Assembly: GCA_003135035.1 (NCBI GenBank)
Contig: PLDE01000238.1
Span: 1 to 5,381, forward strand
Direction of reading: 5' to 3'
DNA from: Candidatus Dormiibacterota bacterium
GTDB lineage: Bacteria; Chloroflexota; Dormibacteria; Aeolococcales; Bog-877
Length of the DNA: 5,381 nt
Shown: positions 1-5,133 of the stretch, in pieces
How the letters are laid out: every line of letters starts with the position of its first letter
Numbering within the stretch: the first letter of the stretch is position 1
Notes under the pieces: model-generated
The model's database searches: none
Seen by the model: only the letters and a program-made list of their open reading frames with translations
What the model was told of the DNA's origin: nothing
Position numbers and translations under genes: made by a program

Positions 1-1447
1 TCAGCAGATAGCCTTCCAGCCACCCTTGGCAGAGGTGTTCACTGAGAATCTCCATGACCCGGCCATCCGGGGCCAGGTGGTCGTCGCCAGGCACCGTCTC
101 AGCCACCCAGTCTCGGTTCGTGCTCTCGAAGACGGCGGACAAGCGGTTGGAGGCTGTTTCGTCTGGGCCCATCAAGCGAAAGTTGTGTGGATTCCGCGCG
201 ATCACATCCCGGAGAAAGACCCCGAGCACTCCGGTTGACTCGTTGAAGGTGGTTCCTGGCTGGGGTACCGCCACCGCATAGTCTCGGAAGTCGGGGAGCT
301 TGAGGTCTTGGAGTAAAGCACCCCCATTGGCGTGAGGGCTGGCGCTCATCCTGAGCTCCCCCTCAGGCGCCAGAGTCTTGAGCTCCGCCCGGAGGGTGCC
401 CCCTTCATCAAACAGCTCTTCGGGGCGATAGCTGAGCATCCACTGCGCCAAGAGAGCGAGATGCTCAGGCTGGCCACGCACATCCGTGATCGGAACCTGG
501 TGTGCACGGAAGGTACCTTCGACCTGTAGCCCATCTACCACGGCTGGTCCGGTCCAACCCTTCGGGGTACGTAGCACCAGCATCGGCCAGCGGGGACGCT
601 CGAGGTTGCCGTCTGACCTGGCTTCGGACTGGATGTGCGCGATCTCATCAAAGGCGTGGTCCATGGCTGCGGCCATCGCCAGATGTACCACCGCAGGTTC
701 GCTGCCAGACACGAAGATTGGCTCATAACCGTACCCAACCAGCAGGTGGTGCAGTTCATCCTCGGAGATCCGCGCCAGTACGGTCGGGTTGGCGATCTTG
801 TAGCCGTTCAAGTGGAGGATCGGAAGTACGGCACCGTCCTGGGCCGGATTGAGGAACTTATTGGAGTGCCAGCTGGTGGCGAGAGGGCCCGTCTCCGCTT
901 CGCCGTCGCCAACCACACATGCCACCACTAGGTCGGGGTTGTCGAATGCAGCCCCGTAGGCGTGGCTCAGGGAATAGCCCAATTCGCCACCCTCGTGGAT
1001 GGAGCCGGGGGTCTCCGGGGCGACGTGGCTGGGAATGCCACCGGGAAAGGAGAACTGGCGAAACAGCTTTGACATCCCCTTGACGTCTTCGGTTATCTCG
1101 GGATAGACCTCGCTGTAGGTCCCTTCCAGGTAAGTGTTGGCCACAATGCCAGGACCCCCATGTCCCGGCCCGGTCACATACATGACTCTCACCTGCCGGT
1201 TCCGAATCACCCGGTTCAGGTGTGCATAGATGAAGTTCAGACCCGGCGTGGTTCCCCAGTGGCCAAGGAGGCGCGGCTTGACGTGCTCGGGCCGCAGCCG
1301 CTCTCGGAGGAGCGGATTGTCCAGCAGGTAGATTTGGCCCACGGAAAGATAGTTGGCGGCGCGCCAGTAGGCGTCGATCAACGCCACCTGGGCGCCGGTT
1401 AGGGGATGGGTCTCCGTTACCGGGACAGACCCGTGCTCACTTGCCAC
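1..1447 (-). CDS. xfp: Xylulose-5-phosphate/fructose-6-phosphate phosphoketolase, C-terminus cut off by window edge
   Basis: Thiamine-diphosphate enzyme that cleaves xylulose-5-P (and often fructose-6-P) with phosphate to acetyl-phosphate plus glyceraldehyde-3-P (or erythrose-4-P); cytosolic. The minus-strand frame is open from GTG 1445-1447 to position 2, giving 482 residues of a usual ~790-825, so the end of the middle domain and the C-terminal domain lie outside. Visible motifs are YWRAANYLS (27-35), [10 protein letters not shown] (H63), GPGHGGP (H96), the family signature EGGELGY (152-158), the ThDP/Mg signature GDGEAETG (180-187), [12 protein letters not shown] (H212), RAHQVP (H316), [10 protein letters not shown] and LSEH (E470). 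H63, H96, D181, H316 and E470 match H64, H97, D183, H320 and E479 of the bifidobacterial enzyme as I recall it, so it looks catalytically intact. GTG is the only standard start between an in-frame TGA and the conserved YWRAANYL, and gives an N-terminus of normal length; its GAGGA site is only 3 nt away. It lies 51 bp after a co-directional universal stress gene. Dual versus single substrate use cannot be told. Confidence 0.96.
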   Translation of the reverse strand, partial: MASEHGSVPVTETHPLTGAQVALIDAYWRAANYLSVGQIYLLDNPLLRERLRPEHVKPRLLGHWGTTPGLNFIYAHLNRVIRNRQVRVMYVTGPGHGGPGIVANTYLEGTYSEVYPEITEDVKGMSKLFRQFSFPGGIPSHVAPETPGSIHEGGELGYSLSHAYGAAFDNPDLVVACVVGDGEAETGPLATSWHSNKFLNPAQDGAVLPILHLNGYKIANPTVLARISEDELHHLLVGYGYEPIFVSGSEPAVVHLAMAAAMDHAFDEIAHIQSEARSDGNLERPRWPMLVLRTPKGWTGPAVVDGLQVEGTFRAHQVPITDVRGQPEHLALLAQWMLSYRPEELFDEGGTLRAELKTLAPEGELRMSASPHANGGALLQDLKLPDFRDYAVAVPQPGTTFNESTGVLGVFLRDVIARNPHNFRLMGPDETASNRLSAVFESTNRDWVAETVPGDDHLAPDGRVMEILSEHLCQGWLEGYLL

Positions 1448-1469
1448 ACGTCCTCAGTATGGACCGGAC

Positions 1470-1495
1470 CCGCCGTAGCCCTTCGTCCGCGGCGG
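1470..1495 (-). promoter_or_regulatory. Inverted repeat in the USP1-phosphoketolase gap
   Basis: A perfect 6-bp inverted repeat (CCGCCG/CGGCGG, 14-nt loop) lies between the stop of USP1 and the GTG of the phosphoketolase. A competing pairing (TAGCC/GGCTA) overlaps it. No T-run follows on the minus strand, so it is not a classical terminator. It could be an intercistronic stem affecting mRNA stability or downstream expression. GC-rich DNA gives such repeats by chance, hence the low confidence. Confidence 0.25.
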
Positions 1496-1498
1496 CTA

Positions 1499-2038
1499 TC
1501 AAGGCGGGGACCAGTTGACGCCTGCAGTCTGCCGACCCGCTTGGGCCTGGTGGGTCTGGATCTGAGCGTGGGGCCCCACCACTACTACCGGGCAGTGAGC
1601 CCGGGATACGCAACGTTGAGAGACTGAACCAAGCAGTAGGCTAGCCGCGGCAGAGTGGCCCCGAGATCCGACCGCCAAGACGTAGGCTCCCTCACTAGCT
1701 CCCACGAGAACGTCCGCCGCTGGACCGCGCAGCACCTGTGCGTCGATCTGAACTGTTGGGTAGTCCCTGGAGACCTTCTCCACGGAATCACGTAGTGGCG
1801 TACGGGCCTCAGCCGCCAGCTCACGGGTGAGCACAGGGTCGACTCTCGGGTAGGGCCCTGCAAAGGCCACCAGCGGAGGCTCGAAGACACGAATCGCCAT
1901 AACTGTTGTGCCGCGAGTTTCTGCCTCGGATGCGGCCCACTCTAGAGCGTGACGAGCTGCGGGCGAGTCGTCGACCCCAACGACGATTGGGCCGCTCTCC
2001 CCTTGAGACGTCGCTACCGTTTTCTCCATTGCTGTCAT
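1499..2038 (-). CDS. Universal stress protein, single UspA domain (USP1)
   Basis: A 179-residue cytosolic UspA-fold protein of the ATP-binding subclass. IVVGVDDSP (18-26) forms the first strand and nucleotide-binding loop. G124-S-R-G127 followed nine residues later by G137-S138 fits the G-2x-G-9x-G(S/T) ATP motif, and CPVVVVGP (149-156) is the last strand. The reading frame extends up to a GTG at 2069-2071, but ATG 2036-2038 is preferred: AAGGAAGGTGG lies 5 nt upstream, and this start puts every motif at the same residue number as in USP2 (2699-3187). A polar tail of about 20 residues after the last strand, absent from USP2, has no recognised function. Such proteins act in survival of hypoxia, starvation and other stress, by ATP binding rather than a known reaction. 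It probably leads an operon with the phosphoketolase. The family call is firm; the precise role is unknown. Confidence 0.93.
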   Translation of the reverse strand: MTAMEKTVATSQGESGPIVVGVDDSPAARHALEWAASEAETRGTTVMAIRVFEPPLVAFAGPYPRVDPVLTRELAAEARTPLRDSVEKVSRDYPTVQIDAQVLRGPAADVLVGASEGAYVLAVGSRGHSAAASLLLGSVSQRCVSRAHCPVVVVGPHAQIQTHQAQAGRQTAGVNWSPP

Positions 2039-2043
2039 GAGTG

Positions 2044-2054
2044 CCACCTTCCTT
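2044..2054 (-). promoter_or_regulatory. Ribosome binding site of USP1
   Basis: On the minus strand AAGGAAGGTGG ends 5 nt before ATG 2036-2038. This site decides the start: the upstream GTG at 2069-2071 would place the Shine-Dalgarno sequence inside the coding region. Confidence 0.75.
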
Positions 2055-2094
2055 GTTGCCGACTGAACCACACAGAGCGGTCACGTTGATCATG

Positions 2095-2104
2095 CCTACG
2101 TAGG
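2095..2104. promoter_or_regulatory. Perfect 10-bp palindrome CCTACGTAGG upstream of USP1
   Basis: CCTACGTAGG reads the same on both strands and lies 57-66 bp before the USP1 start, where a regulator of the USP1-phosphoketolase operon could bind. It does not match the DevR/DosR consensus with its GGGACT half-sites. It appears once in the window. Operator status is inferred from symmetry and position only. Confidence 0.3.
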
Positions 2105-2319
2105 AAGGGAAGGGAGCCGGGAGAACCTCTTGAAAGCTTACGCGGAGAATCACCCAGGGCATCCGGACGACCGAGTCATTGCGAATGCATGAGAGCCGCA
2201 GGCAATTTCCCTTACCGAGATCCCGTGCTCGTACGCTTAGCATCGAACCCACTCCGAAGCGATCCTGCAAGGAGCGGTACCCGCCAGAGTTCTTCGGAGG
2301 CGAGGCCGCAAGCTCAATT

Positions 2320-2325
2320 GGAGGG
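2320..2325 (+). promoter_or_regulatory. Ribosome binding site of the 48-residue gene
   Basis: GGAGGG is separated by 6 nt from ATG 2332-2334. It is a strong Shine-Dalgarno match at good spacing and the main reason to take the short reading frame that follows as a gene. Confidence 0.55.
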
Positions 2326-2331
2326 TCGTAG

Positions 2332-2478
2332 ATGACAAGGCAGCAACCCAATCAAAACACTGCTTCGCTTTCACGCGATCCGCGGACGAGGGTGGCGCGG
2401 CTGCTCATTGCCGCGACGGTGCTGGCGTGGATTCCGATCGTAATTCACGTCTACCACGGCGACCTTAGCTCCGGTTAG
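2332..2478 (+). CDS. Small single-pass membrane protein, 48 residues, function unknown
   Basis: I do not recognise this protein. The frame runs from ATG 2332-2334 to TAG 2476-2478. The N-terminal part is polar (MTRQQPNQNTASLSRDPRTR) and ends in arginines R15, R18, R20 and R23. A hydrophobic segment follows from L24 to V40, including W33 and P35, then a short tail with YHGDLSSG. Basic residues before the segment predict an N-inside single-pass membrane protein with a short outside C-terminus. A strong ribosome binding site, the hydrophobic block and the GC-rich third positions (ACG AGG GTG GCG CGG CTG CTC) support coding. It lies alone on the plus strand between two minus-strand universal stress genes: divergent from USP1, convergent with USP2. 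An antisense frame (2371-2598) overlaps it but has no domain character. It could be a stress-linked membrane peptide or, less likely, a chance frame. Confidence 0.6.
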   Translation: MTRQQPNQNTASLSRDPRTRVARLLIAATVLAWIPIVIHVYHGDLSSG

Positions 2479-2521
2479 CGCTTCGACGGTTGGGTGATTA
2501 GACGGGACTGTTAATTTTTCC

Positions 2522-2576
2522 CGCGCTCGGAGCGCGCAGAGAACAAGCCTTGGAAGGCGTGGCTCCCGAGGCCACG
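2522..2576. terminator. Cluster of three inverted repeats, candidate terminator between convergent genes
   Basis: Three close-packed inverted repeats follow the 48-residue gene: CGCGCT-CGG-AGCGCG (2522-2536), GCCTT-GG-AAGGC (2547-2558) and CGTGGC-TCCCGAG-GCCACG (2558-2576). On the plus strand the third is followed by the pyrimidine-rich TTCTCCTT, the best terminator-like arrangement here. On the minus strand no T-run follows any of them. The stretch lies between convergent genes, where transcripts from both sides must end. Termination is inferred from stems and position. Confidence 0.4.
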
Positions 2577-2639
2577 TTCTCCTTGTCACCAGGGGCAAGG
2601 GCGGGCTAGCAGCGTTTACATGCCCTCGTCAACGACACA

Positions 2640-2658
2640 GTCAGGAGATTGGCCTGAC
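2640..2658 (-). terminator. Weak hairpin downstream of USP2
   Basis: A perfect 6-bp inverted repeat (GTCAGG/CCTGAC, 7-nt loop) begins about 40 nt after the USP2 stop. The minus strand continues TGTGTCGTTG without a T-run, so intrinsic termination would be weak. It may instead mark the 3' end of the USP2 transcript. Confidence 0.25.
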
Positions 2659-2698
2659 ACCATTCATAGGATTCCGAAGGCAGGCTATCGAAAACCGA

Positions 2699-3187
2699 TC
2701 AGGCGGACTTTCCGGAGCGAGGGTGGATCACCACGACGGGACAGTGGGCGTGGGTCACGCATTGCTGAGAGACCGAGCCGAGCAGCAGGCCAATAAAGCC
2801 ACCGTGTCCACGCGAACCAGTGACCAAGGCGACGGCCAGTTTGCTGGCGTCGATCAAAGCCATCGCTGGCGGACCCTCGACTACCCTGGACTCGATCTGA
2901 ACTGAAGGGTGTTCCTCGGATGCCTCGGCGATCTCGGCCAACAGGGTCTTGCGGCAGATGTCGGCCAACTCTTCCATGTCGGCCGCGGCGAAAGCGAAAC
3001 CTGGGGAGGCGCTCGCCAGTGCCGGAAGCTCCCACGAACTGATCGCGAGGACGGGGTTCCCATGGGCTTCCGCCTCGTGAATGGCCCAGTCCAGAGCCAG
3101 CCGGGCCGTCGGGGAGCCATCGACGCCAACCACGATTGGCGACGTACGGTCGGCCTGCTCAGAGTAGCTCTTGGCGGTCGTACTCAT
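2699..3187 (-). CDS. Universal stress protein, single UspA domain (USP2)
   Basis: A 162-residue soluble UspA-fold protein, paralogue of USP1. IVVGVDGSP (18-26) is the first strand and phosphate loop, G124-S-R-G127 with G137-S138 gives the G-2x-G-9x-G(S/T) ATP-binding motif, and CPVVVIHP closes the domain. Motif positions equal those of USP1 residue for residue, although the middle helices (about 55-100) differ. Length is normal for a one-domain USP; many mycobacterial dormancy USPs are tandem two-domain proteins, so this pair may act as a homo- or heterodimer. ATG 3185-3187 is supported by AAGGGAG 6 nt upstream. The gene is divergent from the sensor kinase across 183 bp and convergent with the 48-residue membrane protein. 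In M. tuberculosis a USP gene sits directly beside devR-devS, so location next to a DevS-like kinase suggests induction by that system; this is inference. Confidence 0.95.
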   Translation of the reverse strand: MSTTAKSYSEQADRTSPIVVGVDGSPTARLALDWAIHEAEAHGNPVLAISSWELPALASASPGFAFAAADMEELADICRKTLLAEIAEASEEHPSVQIESRVVEGPPAMALIDASKLAVALVTGSRGHGGFIGLLLGSVSQQCVTHAHCPVVVIHPRSGKSA

Positions 3188-3193
3188 TAGGGA

Positions 3194-3200
3194 CTCCCTT
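3194..3200 (-). promoter_or_regulatory. Ribosome binding site of USP2
   Basis: On the minus strand AAGGGAG precedes ATG 3185-3187 by 6 nt, fixing the start used for USP2. Confidence 0.7.
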
Positions 3201-3271
3201 CTGCCGTGGCGGCCCGTGAGCTGCCGCTTCCATCGCTAGACACCCCCTATCGTGCCGTCGTGGCCCATCTC

Positions 3272-3300
3272 GGGCGAGGTGGCTAGCACTGGGCTCGCCC
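3272..3300. promoter_or_regulatory. 7-bp inverted repeat in the USP2/kinase divergent region
   Basis: GGGCGAG and CTCGCCC form perfect arms around a 15-nt spacer that holds a smaller GTG/CAC pairing about GCTAG. It lies 85 bp from the USP2 start and 57 bp before the minicistron ATG, so it could be an operator for both directions or a stem in the kinase leader RNA. No clear -35/-10 boxes are visible in the 183-bp region. The sequence is unlike the DevR box. Confidence 0.3.
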
Positions 3301-3342
3301 TGCGTGGAATCACCTGCTTCGGCGTGGGCCAGAGCCAGGGCC

Positions 3343-3374
3343 GGGAGGCGGTTACCATGCACCGCAGGAGATGA
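3343..3374 (+). CDS. Five-codon minicistron (MHRRR) with its ribosome binding site, overlapping the kinase start
   Basis: GGGAGG (3343-3348) lies 8 nt before ATG 3357-3359, which opens the frame ATG CAC CGC AGG AGA TGA (3357-3374). The TGA overlaps the kinase ATG (3371-3373) in an ATGA junction. The kinase start lacks a usable site of its own: the AGGAG before it directly abuts the ATG, and GGGAGG is 22 nt away. Ribosomes could therefore load at the minicistron and restart at the kinase. The tandem AGG-AGA arginine codons are typically rare in high-GC genomes and could slow ribosomes. The peptide itself is probably irrelevant. This is an arrangement read from sequence; translation is not shown. 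Confidence 0.4.
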
Positions 3375-5080
3375 CCGATCCTGAGCAGGGCCCCGAAGCG
3401 ACCGGAGACCGAGATTCGCTCGAAGGGCTCCAGTCCGCCCTGATCGAAGCCGGGGTCTTGCTGGCCGCTGAGTTGTCCTTGCCGACTCTTCTGCGCCGGC
3501 TGGTCGAGATCGCGGTGAGAAGCACCGGAGCCCGTTACGGGGCGCTGGGCGTGATGGGGCCGGGGGGTGGCATTGTGGAGTTCATCAGCGTGGGACTGGA
3601 CGACCGCCAGCGAGCCGCCATCGGCCATATTCCCAGGGGCCGGGGCATCCTGGGCGCCCTCATCCATGACCCCAAGCCGCTGCGCCTAGTCCGGCTTCAG
3701 GATGACCCACGATCTGTCGGCTTCCCCCCCAACCACCCGCCGATGACGTCGTTCCTGGGCGCACCGGTGCGGGCTAGGGGTCAGGTCTTCGGCAACCTCT
3801 ACCTGACGGAGAAGAAGGACGGGCAGCCCTTTAACGCGGCCGATGAGTCCGCCGTCACGATATTGGCCAACCAAGCGGGAGTCGCTGTCGCCAATGCTCA
3901 GACCCATCGGGGTCTGCTGCAAAGGGAGCGGTGGCTGGAAGCTCTCCACGAGATCACGGAGGGTTTGGTCTCCGGCGAGCCCAACGACCAGCTGATGAAT
4001 AGGATCGTACGGAGCGCGCGTTCGCTGGCGGGCGCAGATCTAGCGGCGATCGCGATCGTAGCGCCCGAAGGCTCGACTACTTTGCGAGTGGTCGCAGCAG
4101 ACGGGCTTGGCGCCGATGAGGTCCTAAATGCTCCCGATCGCGAGTCGGGAACTCCCTCACACCGAGTGCTCGCCACCGGTCAAGCGACGACCGTCCGTCC
4201 TGAGCAGACCGAGCTCCGCGCCACCCTGGTGGGCGCCGCGAGCATCCCCGTCACCGCGCTGATGGTGGTCCCTTTGGTTGTCGGGGGTAAGGCGGCCGGG
4301 ACCATCAGTCTCACTTGGTCGCAGGACGATGCGGACTTGGGATCCGAAGCGCTCAACTTGCTGGAAAGCTTCGCGAGCCAGGCATCCGTAGTCCTGGATT
4401 ATTCGAGAGTGCAGGAGCAAGCGCTCCGGTTGGCAGTAGTTGAAGAGCGCAACCGGATCGCGCGCGACCTCCACGACGAGCCGGTCCAAGCCTTGATCTA
4501 TTTGGCCCGGCGACTGGAGCGGATGGCCGCCGACTCCGCTTCCCACCAGGCGTCGGCTGCCCAGCTCGAGGAGACCCGAGAATTGGCCGTGGCGGTGGTT
4601 GATGGCCTTCGCCAGTTGACCGAGGGACTGCGCTCAGAGATCTTGGAGCAGGAGGGACTGGCGGCGGCGCTGTTGGATCTGTCCAAGCGCTTTACTTCTC
4701 GAACAGCGATAGCAGCGGAGTTCTCAAGCCGCCGAGCATCCGGCCGCTGGAGTCCCGAACTGGAACGTAATCTACTTCGCCTGACCCAAGAGGCACTCAG
4801 CAACGTCGAGCGCCATGCGTCAGCCAGTCGGGTCATGATGACCCTCACCCTGCGCCCGGGCAGGCTCACGCTCCGGGTGGCTGACGATGGAGTTGGGTAC
4901 ATCACGTCCGGAGACCATGCCGTCCGGCCAGGGCTCGGAACGATCGGGATGCAGGAGCGGGTGGCGCTATATGGGGGCCGTCTGCTGATCAGATCTCGCC
5001 CCGGTCGGGGAACTGTGCTTCTGGCGACAGTGCTCGCCACGCAAGGTCCCGATCGTGGTGGCAACCACCCGTGGGCTTAG
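3371..5080 (+). CDS. DevS/DosT-type GAF-GAF sensor histidine kinase, probable haem sensor
   Basis: A 569-residue soluble kinase with no membrane segment. Order: GAF-A (about 38-177), GAF-B (about 205-345), HisKA_3 dimerisation domain (about 355-425) with the H-box RIARDLHDEP and phospho-acceptor H368, then HATPase (about 464-557) with N-box N478, DDGVGY (505-510) and GLGTIGM (521-527). It should autophosphorylate H368 and pass phosphate to the response regulator encoded 53 bp downstream. GAF-A is strikingly like M. tuberculosis DevS: GFPPNHPPMTSFLG (here) against GFPPYHPPMRTFLG places H122 at the haem ligand H149, and Y144 (LYLTEK) at distal Y171. G60 in ARYGALG stands where DevS has E87 and DosT has glycine, favouring direct O2 sensing. 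GAF-B is more diverged. Family comparisons are from memory. ATG 3371 is the first standard start in frame and overlaps the TGA of a five-codon minicistron. The kinase call is certain; haem binding is well supported but inferred. Confidence 0.95.
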   Translation: MTDPEQGPEATGDRDSLEGLQSALIEAGVLLAAELSLPTLLRRLVEIAVRSTGARYGALGVMGPGGGIVEFISVGLDDRQRAAIGHIPRGRGILGALIHDPKPLRLVRLQDDPRSVGFPPNHPPMTSFLGAPVRARGQVFGNLYLTEKKDGQPFNAADESAVTILANQAGVAVANAQTHRGLLQRERWLEALHEITEGLVSGEPNDQLMNRIVRSARSLAGADLAAIAIVAPEGSTTLRVVAADGLGADEVLNAPDRESGTPSHRVLATGQATTVRPEQTELRATLVGAASIPVTALMVVPLVVGGKAAGTISLTWSQDDADLGSEALNLLESFASQASVVLDYSRVQEQALRLAVVEERNRIARDLHDEPVQALIYLARRLERMAADSASHQASAAQLEETRELAVAVVDGLRQLTEGLRSEILEQEGLAAALLDLSKRFTSRTAIAAEFSSRRASGRWSPELERNLLRLTQEALSNVERHASASRVMMTLTLRPGRLTLRVADDGVGYITSGDHAVRPGLGTIGMQERVALYGGRLLIRSRPGRGTVLLATVLATQGPDRGGNHPWA

Positions 5081-5095
5081 GAGTGATTTCACGCG

Positions 5096-5107
5096 TTCCT
5101 TCGGGAA
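5096..5107 (+). promoter_or_regulatory. UUCG-tetraloop hairpin in the kinase-regulator gap
   Basis: TTCC-TTCG-GGAA forms a 4-bp stem closed by the very stable C(UUCG)G tetraloop 15 nt after the kinase stop. An alternative 5-bp pairing (TCCTT/AAGGA) sequesters the AAGGAG that follows. That AAGGAG is 22 nt from the regulator ATG, too far for normal initiation. No T-run follows, so it is not a classical terminator. It may protect or partly insulate the regulator message. Confidence 0.3.
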
Positions 5108-5133
5108 GGAGTCGAGGTACGCTCCATAGCTAA

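Larger units (their letters stand above)
2039..2331. other. Gene-free divergent region between USP1 and the membrane miniprotein
   Basis: About 290 bp with no convincing gene. It must hold the promoter of the USP1-phosphoketolase unit (minus) and probably that of the 48-residue gene (plus). I see no good -35/-10 pair on either strand and no full DevR/DosR-type box. The minus-strand reading frame crossing it (1821-2351) has no recognisable protein features and its C-terminal half is a frame shadow of USP1. The one clear landmark is the palindrome at 2095-2104. Confidence 0.6.

Noticed and set aside
26..931. Plus-strand frames over the left part of the window
   Set aside because: They are antisense to the continuous, motif-rich phosphoketolase frame and resemble no protein family.
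2211..2331. TAGCAT or TACGCT as -10 box for the 48-residue gene
   Set aside because: No -35 element at 16-18 bp spacing; six-base matches alone are expected by chance.
1821..2351. 176-residue minus-strand frame across the USP1 upstream region
   Set aside because: Its second half is an out-of-frame shadow of USP1 and the first half shows no domain, no low-bias protein composition and no ribosome site.
2501..2520. DevR/DosR-like half-site (CGGGACT) before a T-rich run
   Set aside because: Only one GGGACT half matches; the second half of the 20-bp consensus is absent, and it lies between convergent genes, not at a promoter.
2371..2598. 75-residue minus-strand frame opposite the 48-residue gene
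   Set aside because: Arginine/proline-rich composition typical of antisense GC-rich DNA, no recognisable domain; the plus-strand frame has the better ribosome site and a membrane segment.
3188..3200. GGGACTCCC resembling a DevR half-site at the USP2 start
   Set aside because: It coincides with the USP2 ribosome binding site and start codon, which explains the sequence, and the rest of the box does not match.
3724..3730. C7 run just before the haem-ligand codon, possible phase-variation tract
   Set aside because: Explained by TTC CCC CCC encoding the conserved F-P-P; seven bases are short for a slippage switch and the frame is intact.
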